Below are positions 1 to 4,555 of a stretch of 7,690 nt of DNA, piece after piece. Position numbers and translations under genes: made by a program. The stretch's first letter is position 1, and every line of letters starts with the position of its first letter. A model generated the notes under the pieces. That model saw only the letters and a program-made list of their open reading frames with translations. It made no database searches and was not told where the DNA came from. Origin of the DNA: Candidatus Adiutrix sp. (GTDB taxonomy: Bacteria > Desulfobacterota > Desulfarculia > Adiutricales > Adiutricaceae); assembly GCA_031273445.1 (NCBI GenBank), contig JAISRV010000278.1, forward strand, positions 1 to 7,690, in the 5' to 3' direction.

Positions 1-987
1 AAAGATCATCGCCCTGATCTGAAACAGGTGGTGGTTGGCATGATCCTGGACAATGAAGGCTATCCCTTGTGCGCTGAAATATGGCCTGGCGACACCGCTG
101 ATGTTTCAACTCTGTTGCCGGTGGCCGAGCGCTTGAAGAAGCGTTTCCAGATCGGCAATATCTGTATCGTCGCCGACCTGGGTATGGTAAGCCGCGAAAC
201 AAGAAACAAACTTGTGGAGATGAATTGGCGATATCTTCTTGGGGCCAAAATGCGTCGAGAAAATGAAGTGCGGGATCATGTTTTGGCTGACGACAAGCCT
301 TTTTTAGAAATCAGCGGCGAACGTCAAAAAAGTAAAGACCCTTCACCGTTGAAAGTGAAAGATGTGTTTGTTGAAGGCCGCCGCTATGTAGTTTGCAAAA
401 ACGAAGAAGAGGCCCGTAAAGATCGCCATGACCGCGAAGCCATAGTGGAATCGCTGAGTAAAGCTTTGAAACGCGGCGACAAGAGCCTGGTTGGCAACAG
501 GGGATATCGTCGATATTTGAAAGGGGCAAAAGACAGCTTCTCCATAGATCAAAGCAGGGTTGAAGAAGATGAACGCTATGACGGCAAATGGGTGTTGACG
601 ACGAATCTTGATTTGTCGGCATCGGAAGTGGCGTTGAAATATAAACAGTTGCTGATGGTCGAATCAATTTTCAGAGCGACGAAAACGCTTCTGGAAACGC
701 GGCCTGTATATCACAAATGCGACGAGACGATCAGAGGGCATATCTGGTGCAGTTTTTTGGCTCTGCTATTGCGTAAAGAATTGCAGGACTCCCTGGAAAC
801 GGCGCGAAAGGAAAACGAAGAACGCCTGCAATGGGCCGAGATACTGGATGATTTGGAAATGCTGACGGAGTCTGAAATCGAAGTGGGAGACAAGCGGTAT
901 GTATTGCGATCAGAATCAAAACCAGGGGCAGTTAAAGCCTTCGCCGCTTGCGGGCTGAGACTGCCGCCGCAAATGAGGCGACTGTAA
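1..987 (+). CDS. IS1634/IS4-type DDE transposase, C-terminal part (5' end outside window)
   Basis: The frame is open from base 1, so the gene begins upstream; 328 residues are visible. It would catalyse cut-and-paste movement of its own insertion sequence. The visible start, KDHRPDLKQVVVGMILD, followed by a GyPL...PGDTAD block, is typical of IS1634-type transposases. The second catalytic Asp is likely D59 in IVADLGMVS (counting from base 1). The catalytic Glu is likely E221 in MVESIFRATKTLLETRPVYH, which follows the characteristic DGKWVLTTN and YKQLL stretches. The first Asp must lie upstream. The end (CGLRLPP) resembles the normal C-terminus, so the 3' end looks intact and no frameshift is seen. 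Neither IS end can be placed because the left end is not in the window. Family assignment is from motif memory, not a search; I am confident of the IS4 superfamily and fairly confident of the IS1634 branch. Confidence 0.88.
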   Translation, partial: KDHRPDLKQVVVGMILDNEGYPLCAEIWPGDTADVSTLLPVAERLKKRFQIGNICIVADLGMVSRETRNKLVEMNWRYLLGAKMRRENEVRDHVLADDKPFLEISGERQKSKDPSPLKVKDVFVEGRRYVVCKNEEEARKDRHDREAIVESLSKALKRGDKSLVGNRGYRRYLKGAKDSFSIDQSRVEEDERYDGKWVLTTNLDLSASEVALKYKQLLMVESIFRATKTLLETRPVYHKCDETIRGHIWCSFLALLLRKELQDSLETARKENEERLQWAEILDDLEMLTESEIEVGDKRYVLRSESKPGAVKAFAACGLRLPPQMRRL

Positions 988-1017
988 AGTCGTACAATTT
1001 TAAAACCAGCGCTCAAT

Positions 1018-1058
1018 TAACGGCAACGCCTGAAAAAACGTGCCGTTACGCCTTTTTT
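1018..1058 (+). terminator. Probable intrinsic terminator of the IS1634-type transposase
   Basis: TAACGGCA (1018-1025) pairs with TGCCGTTA (1041-1048). With one bulged A, two further C-G pairs (1027-1028 with 1039-1040) extend the stem to about 10 bp. Six T residues follow at 1053-1058, 4 nt after the stem. It lies 30 nt after the stop codon. The gap before the T-run and the A/T pairs at the stem base make it weaker than a canonical terminator. Confidence 0.45.
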
Positions 1059-1226
1059 CTTGCTTAAATTTAATGTGATTACAAGTAGTTGTAAAAAGCA
1101 ATCATCGAAGATGAGTCAAATATAATGTAAGCGCCTACCTATTGTCAAGCCCCTTGTGATTATTATGACGCTGTGGTTTGTTATGGGAAGTCAGGGCCGG
1201 ATATAAATAAAAATTTGAAGAATAAT

Positions 1227-1247
1227 AAAAAAAGCCCCCTGCGGGGC
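1227..1247 (-). terminator. GC hairpin plus T-run, minus-strand intrinsic terminator interrupted by the IS
   Basis: GCCCC (1234-1238) pairs with GGGGC (1243-1247) around a 4-nt loop. On the minus strand the stem is followed directly by seven U residues (A run at 1227-1233). The form is canonical, but the stem is only 5 bp. No minus-strand gene now lies immediately upstream of it, because the ISKra4-like element inserted at its right arm (the target duplication begins at 1244). Before insertion it could have ended minus-strand transcription coming from the larE side; that is inference. Confidence 0.45.
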
Positions 1248-1252
1248 GTATG
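1244..1252. repeat. Left 9-bp target-site duplication (GGGCGTATG)
   Basis: Identical to 3018-3026. The two copies directly abut the matching terminal inverted repeats of the ISKra4-like element, as expected for a transposition footprint. Perfect identity suggests a fairly recent insertion. Confidence 0.88.
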
Positions 1253-1273
1253 GGGTGTAGATTAAAAAAAGTT
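1253..1273 (+). repeat. Left terminal inverted repeat of the ISKra4-like element
   Basis: Begins GGGTGTAGATT, then an A-run and GTT. It matches the reverse complement of 2997-3017 at 19 of 21 positions, differing at positions 11 (T/G) and 18 (A/G). Its last two bases overlap the putative -35 element of the transposase promoter, so transposase binding could repress transcription; that last point is inference. Confidence 0.85.
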
Positions 1274-1299
1274 GCATTTAAAAAAACCCTTGATATACT
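1272..1299 (+). promoter_or_regulatory. Putative extended -10 promoter of the insertion sequence
   Basis: A TATACT hexamer at 1294-1299 is preceded by TG one base upstream (TGATATACT), an extended -10 arrangement. A weak -35, TTGCAT at 1272-1277, lies 16 nt upstream. Transcription would start near 1306, giving a leader of roughly 40 nt before the first ORF. Confidence 0.55.
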
Positions 1300-1304
1300 C
1301 TTAA

Positions 1305-1325
1305 CAGACTGCAAAATGTAGTCTG
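1305..1325 (+). promoter_or_regulatory. Leader hairpin just upstream of the ribosome binding site
   Basis: CAGACT (1305-1310) pairs with AGTCTG (1320-1325); an inner G-T wobble and a C-G pair extend it. The predicted transcription start lies at or inside the left arm, so the full hairpin would form mainly in transcripts entering from outside the element. The ribosome binding site GGAAGGAG follows immediately (from 1325). Hairpins of this kind in other insertion sequences limit translation from read-through RNA; applying that here is inference. Confidence 0.35.
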
Positions 1326-1343
1326 GAAGGAGAGATCGAGAAG

Positions 1344-1688
1344 ATGACCGACAAACAGCCAGAGACCCAGAGCCGCATTGACCCAGAGAAGCTGGAAAAG
1401 CTGATGAATAAGGTTGCCGAGCTTGCCGAGGCCTTCGGCAACAACCTGAATATTGATCATATCACTGAAATCCTGGACATAGTATGCGCTTCGGATGACT
1501 ATTTTCTCAAGGGAACCTCCCATAGCGACGATTTTTTATCCTTCGCCGATTTAGAGCAGTTACTATTGGAAGAAGGCAGGCGCATACATGACGCGAATCT
1601 CAAGAGCCTCTTTCAAGGAATGAGAAGAATGGCAGCTGAAGAAAGTATAATAGCTCAAAAAAAAACACCCTCAGGCAGGAAGGAGTGA
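1344..1688 (+). CDS. Upstream ORF (orfA) of the ISKra4-like element
   Basis: It encodes a 114-residue, acidic, mostly helical-looking protein without a catalytic motif I recognise. A strong Shine-Dalgarno sequence, GGAAGGAG, lies about 11 nt before the ATG and supports this start. The protein probably corresponds to the N-terminal part of the transposase in single-ORF relatives. It ends in SIIAQKKTPSGRKE, and its stop TGA overlaps the GTG start of the transposase ORF (GTGA). An A9 run at 1657-1665 within its 3' end could shift ribosomes into the transposase frame and give a fusion of about 545 residues. Alone, it may regulate transposition or assist DNA binding; that role is inferred from the layout of other two-ORF elements, not seen in the sequence. 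Confidence 0.75.
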   Translation: MTDKQPETQSRIDPEKLEKLMNKVAELAEAFGNNLNIDHITEILDIVCASDDYFLKGTSHSDDFLSFADLEQLLLEEGRRIHDANLKSLFQGMRRMAAEESIIAQKKTPSGRKE

Positions 1689-1692
1689 GGGT
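1658..1692 (+). promoter_or_regulatory. Probable programmed -1 frameshift signal (A AAA AAA heptamer plus hairpin)
   Basis: In the orfA frame the run reads A AAA AAA at 1658-1664, a classic slippery heptamer. Two nucleotides later ACCCTCA (1667-1673) forms a perfect 7-bp stem with TGAGGGT (1686-1692) around a 12-nt loop. A -1 shift enters the transposase frame, which is open from 1640 onward, so slippage joins the two ORFs. The hairpin also holds the orfA stop, the GTG start and the purine-rich GGAAGGAG, so it could instead control coupled reinitiation at the GTGA overlap. The 2-nt spacer is shorter than usual for frameshift stimulators. Confidence 0.6.
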
Positions 1693-2980
1693 CAAGAAAT
1701 GGCGTTATTACAGGAATTCCATAGTAAGCCTGGTCGGTAGAATTCCTTATGAAAGGGCTGCCTTGAGGGCTTCGACCCCAAAGGAGGCCCAAAGACTGGA
1801 AGTCCTCGGATACAAAGGCTATGTTTACCCGATTGACGAAATGCTCGGAGTGGCGCGCCTGCCATTCAGCATGACCCTGGGAGCCATGCTCAAAGTGGCC
1901 AAGGAGGCATGTAGGGCCGAGTCCTACGAGGATGCCCAGGAACGCCTGACGGAAGTAGGGATCGTCATCAACGACGACACTATCCGGGCAGTGACCAATA
2001 CTGTCGGGGAACTGGTCCTGGCGAACGAAAAGAAAGCCGCCGATGAAGCTTTTTCAGCATTTAACACGGGGCGCTGGAGCTTCCCGGAGAAGCAAAAGCC
2101 CCATATATTATATTTTGAAGTTGACGGGGCCATGGTGCATATCCGAAAGAAGAAAGAGAGAGAAGGAGATTCAGAGGTTAACAAATCAAAGGATGATGGT
2201 ATTCCCAAAGACTCCAGGAGGCTGAATCCTGAAAAGTCTGAAAAGAAATCAGCCTGGAAGGAAAATAAACTCGGCATGGCTTTTTCCACTGACAATCTCC
2301 TTTGGTGGACCGACAAACATGGCGTGAAGCAACACAGGATACTAAAAAGAGACTATATATCATACATAGGCGAAGTAAATGAGTTCAGTAAATTAATGCT
2401 GTCCCTGGCTCTTCGAAATGGCTATGGCTCATATGGGGAAACTGTAATAATAAGTGATGGGGCGACATGGATCAGGGAGATGAAGAACGAATTTTTTCCT
2501 GATGCCCAGCAGATACTGGATTACTGGCATTTGTGCGAGAATGTGTCAAATTTCGCCAAGGCCGTGTTCGCCATGGATGAGACGAAGTACAAGCCATGGA
2601 CCGATGAAATCTGCGCTCTTTTGAAGAATAGCCGAACCGGGGAGGCGCTGGGAAAGATCAAAGGTCTCAGCAAGCGTCAATTATCAAAAAGCAGCCAGAA
2701 TCTCGCTCAGTACATAGAGAACAATATTGATAATATTGATTATGCGACATACCTGGCCAAAGGATATTTCATCGGCAGCGGCGCCATAGAGAGTTCCAAC
2801 AGGACTGTGGTTCAGGGACGAGTAAAACTGCCTGGGATGAGGTGGAATATGGAGTCGGCGCTGAACGTAATCACCTTGATGGCGAAATTGAAGAGTAATC
2901 GCTGGGAGCAGGACGTTGTCAATGCTGTACATCGGCACTATGAGCTACAGCATGGCAGACGTTGCTCATTTCCACAATGA
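1685..2980 (+). CDS. ISKra4-like DDE transposase (orfB)
   Basis: It encodes a 431-residue transposase that would excise and insert the element. The likely catalytic residues are D147 in YFEVDGAMVHI, D258 in IISDGATWI and E369 in GYFIGSGAIESSNR. The conserved LDYWHLCENV block (279-288) and the C-terminal RVKLPGMRW block (379-387) fit the ISKra4 family. A lysine- and glutamate-rich segment (about 154-190) sits between the first Asp and the conserved AWKENKLGMAF. The frame may be reached by -1 frameshifting from orfA, or from the GTG at 1685, which overlaps the orfA stop as GTGA behind a purine-rich tract. The frame is intact, and the stop lies 37 nt before the right end of the element. ISLre2 was considered, but the GSGAIES...GMRW signature favours ISKra4. 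Confidence 0.87.
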   Translation: MRVKKWRYYRNSIVSLVGRIPYERAALRASTPKEAQRLEVLGYKGYVYPIDEMLGVARLPFSMTLGAMLKVAKEACRAESYEDAQERLTEVGIVINDDTIRAVTNTVGELVLANEKKAADEAFSAFNTGRWSFPEKQKPHILYFEVDGAMVHIRKKKEREGDSEVNKSKDDGIPKDSRRLNPEKSEKKSAWKENKLGMAFSTDNLLWWTDKHGVKQHRILKRDYISYIGEVNEFSKLMLSLALRNGYGSYGETVIISDGATWIREMKNEFFPDAQQILDYWHLCENVSNFAKAVFAMDETKYKPWTDEICALLKNSRTGEALGKIKGLSKRQLSKSSQNLAQYIENNIDNIDYATYLAKGYFIGSGAIESSNRTVVQGRVKLPGMRWNMESALNVITLMAKLKSNRWEQDVVNAVHRHYELQHGRRCSFPQ

Positions 2981-2996
2981 CCACCAGAAAAGTAAT

Positions 2997-3017
2997 AACC
3001 TTTTTTCATCTACACCC
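2997..3017 (-). repeat. Right terminal inverted repeat of the ISKra4-like element
   Basis: Read on the minus strand it starts GGGTGTAGATG, then AAAAAA and GGTT, matching the left end at 19 of 21 positions. It is directly followed by the right target duplication. Confidence 0.85.
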
Positions 3018-3026
3018 GGGCGTATG
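3018..3026. repeat. Right 9-bp target-site duplication (GGGCGTATG)
   Basis: An exact copy of 1244-1252. It ends 7 nt before the TTGACT -35 element of the downstream antitoxin promoter, so the insertion left that promoter intact. Confidence 0.88.
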
Positions 3027-3033
3027 ATGCGCC

Positions 3034-3068
3034 TTGACTTATATCTGGAACACCTCTAAACTTATAAT
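3034..3068 (+). promoter_or_regulatory. Putative promoter of the antitoxin gene
   Basis: TTGACT (3034-3039) is separated by 17 nt from TAAACT (3057-3062), a good sigma-70-like pair. A perfect TATAAT (3063-3068) follows immediately, but it is 23 nt from the -35. Transcription would start about 15-20 nt before the ATG at 3088. The AT-rich tract around 3062-3075 could be an operator for autoregulation, but no clear repeat was found. Confidence 0.5.
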
Positions 3069-3087
3069 TATTACTGTGAGGCGCCCA

Positions 3088-3390
3088 ATGCCTGACTTAA
3101 ACAATTATATAACAATACCATACAGCGACGATGTTTTGGTCAGCGCCGGGCTGTCGGCCTCCGAACTGGCCGCGACAGCTCGTATGGCCGTGGCCGCCAA
3201 GCTGTTCGGCGAGGGCCGGCTCAGTATGGGCCAAGCCGCTAAACTGTGTGGCTTGGGCAAGGTTGAGTTCATGGAGCAACTCAGCCGGGAAGGCTATTCC
3301 GTCGTCAACCTGCAAGCTGATGACGCCGGTGACGAATTGCGCCTTCGCTCATGGCTGACGCCCGCATTGTCGTCGATGCCGGGCCGCTGA
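3088..3390 (+). CDS. UPF0175-family antitoxin-like protein
   Basis: It encodes 100 residues. The core GEGRLSMGQAAKLCGL (about 41-56) followed by VEFMEQLSREGYSV (59-72) is the hallmark of the UPF0175 family, a predicted small helix-turn-helix antitoxin often paired with a DUF3368/PIN-type nuclease toxin. I chose the ATG at 3088 because a GAGG ribosome-binding sequence lies about 7 nt upstream and the N-terminus then fits the family. An in-frame TTG at 3034 falls inside the promoter. The last 12-14 codons overlap the start of the toxin frame in another register, which suggests translational coupling. The C-terminus (SWLTPALSSMPGR) does not look like a typical family ending. Because the toxin downstream is broken, this is probably an orphan antitoxin. 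Confidence 0.75.
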   Translation: MPDLNNYITIPYSDDVLVSAGLSASELAATARMAVAAKLFGEGRLSMGQAAKLCGLGKVEFMEQLSREGYSVVNLQADDAGDELRLRSWLTPALSSMPGR

Positions 3391-3617
3391 TTCTGCATTT
3401 TTTGCTCCCAGGAAGCGAACTCCTTTTTAAGCTCCACGCTGTCTATGGCGTGAGGTTCGCTGTGGTATTCTTCCCAAAACCACAAACCACTAAGGTAAAA
3501 CGCAAGCGAAATTCGTCAATCGAGAACCGCTGGCGCTTAACCAGGCTTTATGACGTTTCTTCAGCCGGAATCGCCGGAGCGGAAATTTCGGACGGATTCA
3601 AGCTGCCGGTTCGATAG
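3351..3617 (+). pseudogene. Truncated PIN/DUF3368-type toxin remnant
   Basis: This frame begins MADARIVVDAGPLI, which matches the first strand and the first metal-binding Asp (D9) of PIN-domain toxins such as DUF3368. It overlaps the antitoxin gene by 40 nt, the gene order expected for this pair. After about residue 14 (near 3392) the sequence no longer resembles a PIN domain: the remaining acidic residues and the helical core are missing. The frame drifts on for 88 codons in total, finally running antisense through the 3' end of larE. Family toxins are usually about 150 residues long. I read it as a deletion or replacement that removed nearly all of the toxin. A divergent small protein cannot be excluded, but it would lack the nuclease site. 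Confidence 0.55.
3391..3547. other. Unassigned remnant with nested inverted repeats, between antitoxin and larE
   Basis: No intact gene is recognised. AGCGAAC (3414-3420) is matched by GTTCGCT (3455-3461), and inside it CACGC (3435-3439) is matched by GCGTG (3448-3452), so the stretch can fold into a two-part hairpin. On the minus strand, open reading from about 3515 down to 3400 would give a peptide containing LWFWEEYHSEPHAIDSVELK, which looks protein-like but matches no family I can name and has no start signal. It may be the tail of a lost gene. No T-run marks the end of larE. Confidence 0.35.
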
Positions 3618-4399
3618 CCGGCCAGGTCAAGAACGACCCGGCGATAGCCCAGCCCGGTCAACGTTCGCAGAATCAGCCCGCGCTGCGGCTGGGCGGCGAG
3701 GAAGTCGATGGCTTCCGCCTCCGCCTCAATGCGGGCGGTATCGTCATAGTGCCGCAAACGCACCTGCCTGACGCCCAGGCCGCGCAGGAAGGCTTCCGCC
3801 TTCTCCACCCGCCCAAGCGCCTCCTCGGTCAAGGGGGAGCCATACGGGAAACGGCTGGCCAGGCAGGCCGCGGCGGGGATATCCGCGGTCGGCAGGTTCA
3901 GTTCCGCCGACCAGCGCCGAATCATGGCCTTGGTCAGGCCCGCCTCCCGCAGGGGCGCGCGCAGGCCGAGCTCCCGCATGGCGCGGCTGCCCGGGCGATA
4001 ATCATTGGCGTCGTCCGCGTTTTCGCCGTCCAGCACGACGCCGTAGCCTTTTTCGGCGGCCAACTCGACCAGGCGGCCCATGCCGAAACGTCGGCAGTGA
4101 TAACAGCGGTCCAGGGGGTTGGAGCGTATGTTTTCAACCGACAGGGAATCGACGAAAACCTCATAATGCGGAAGCCCCAGTTGACGGGCCACGGTTCGCG
4201 CCCTTTCCGTTTCCTCGGCCGCATACATGGGCCCCACTAAAGTGGCCGCGCCGCCGCCCCGCGCCGCCGCGCGGGCGGCGACCAGGGCGCTGTCCACCCC
4301 GCCGGACAAGGCCACCAGAGGGCGCGCCAAGACGCCGATGATCTCATCCACACGTTTGCGGGCCGCCGCTTCAGCCAGACCCATGTTTTCCCCGGTCAT
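3548..4399 (-). CDS. larE: ATP-dependent sulfur transferase LarE
   Basis: LarE inserts sulfur into the pyridinium carboxylates made by LarB, a step in building the nickel-pincer nucleotide cofactor of lactate racemase and related enzymes. The 283 residues match the family length. The PP-loop ATP site SGGVDS is at 32-37, the DGENADD block at 124-130, and the cysteine-bearing PAAACLASRFPYG at 175-187. C179 corresponds to the sacrificial sulfur-donor cysteine of Lactobacillus LarE. C99 and C102 form a CYHC motif; together with C179 this is the three-cysteine pattern linked to [4Fe-4S]-dependent LarE, which would allow repeated turnover. The ATG is supported by GGGGAGAGG a few nt upstream. No larB or larC is visible. 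A possible promoter lies about 50-80 nt upstream. Confidence 0.9.
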   Translation of the reverse strand: MTGENMGLAEAAARKRVDEIIGVLARPLVALSGGVDSALVAARAAARGGGAATLVGPMYAAEETERARTVARQLGLPHYEVFVDSLSVENIRSNPLDRCYHCRRFGMGRLVELAAEKGYGVVLDGENADDANDYRPGSRAMRELGLRAPLREAGLTKAMIRRWSAELNLPTADIPAAACLASRFPYGSPLTEEALGRVEKAEAFLRGLGVRQVRLRHYDDTARIEAEAEAIDFLAAQPQRGLILRTLTGLGYRRVVLDLAGYRTGSLNPSEISAPAIPAEETS

Positions 4400-4451
4400 A
4401 TGCCTCTCCCCAGAGTGTTCTCAGGTTATGAAAAGAATTATTGACTCGCCG

Positions 4452-4480
4452 AATAAACATATCAAGCGTGATTTCGTCAA
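4452..4480 (-). promoter_or_regulatory. Possible larE promoter
   Basis: On the minus strand TTGACG (4475-4480) lies 17 nt before TTTATT (4452-4457). The -35 is good and the -10 moderate. Transcription would begin near 4445, leaving a leader of about 45 nt before the larE ATG. It falls between the hairpin behind hydE and larE, as expected if larE can be transcribed independently. Confidence 0.4.
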
Positions 4481-4505
4481 AGCCCGAAATCATAACGCTT
4501 TTGCC

Positions 4506-4555
4506 GCCTAGCGTCCTGTGCGGTTAGTTCCTTCTAACCGCACAGTCCGCTAGGC
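4506..4555. repeat. Long inverted repeat (22-nt arms) overlapping the hydE stop codon
   Basis: GCCTAGCG-TC-CTGTGCGGTTAG (4506-4527) and its near-perfect complement (4534-4555) flank a TTCCTT loop. The stem is 12 bp plus 8 bp, separated by a 2-nt TC/TC internal mismatch. The right arm contains the last codon and the TAG stop of hydE. On the minus strand no T-run follows, so it is not a canonical intrinsic terminator. It could be an mRNA-stabilising or attenuating structure between hydE and larE, or a small palindromic repeat element. Confidence 0.75.

Larger units (their letters stand above)
988..1252. other. Spacer between the two insertion sequences, no gene seen
   Basis: This AT-rich stretch has no convincing coding frame. 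It holds a terminator-like hairpin just after the transposase, a second hairpin beside the ISKra4-like element that reads as a minus-strand terminator, and the left copy of the 9-bp target duplication. The right inverted repeat of the IS1634-type element should lie somewhere here, but it cannot be identified without the left end for comparison. Confidence 0.6.
1253..3017 (+). mobile_element. Complete ISKra4-like insertion sequence, 1765 bp
   Basis: The boundaries come from the sequence itself: imperfect terminal inverted repeats (19 of 21 positions match, both starting GGGTGTAGAT) flanked by exact 9-bp direct repeats. Inside are a promoter at the left end, a small upstream ORF and a DDE transposase ORF in the -1 frame, overlapping by 4 nt. 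The transposase motifs fit the ISKra4 family, for which, from memory, ends beginning with GGG and direct repeats of about 8-9 bp are described. The element has no passenger genes. It separates a minus-strand terminator-like hairpin on the left from the promoter of a toxin-antitoxin remnant on the right. With both ends, target duplication and ORFs intact, it may still be active. Confidence 0.88.

Noticed and set aside
1121..1126. Perfect TATAAT as a promoter
   Set aside because: No -35 at a usable distance and no gene following it directly before the IS end.
988..1252. Right inverted repeat of the IS1634-type element
   Set aside because: Without the left end in the window no inverted-repeat match can be made, so any placement would be a guess.
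1685..2980. Assignment to the ISLre2 (UPF0236) family
   Set aside because: The GSGAIES...RVKLPGMRW block and the 9-bp duplication fit ISKra4 better; the ISLre2-type C-terminal signature I remember is absent.
3034..3036. TTG start for the antitoxin
   Set aside because: It coincides with the -35 TTGACT; the ATG at 3088 has a suitable ribosome binding site and fits the family length.
3749..4240. Open + strand frame opposite larE
   Set aside because: Antisense shadow of larE with low-complexity composition and no recognisable domain.
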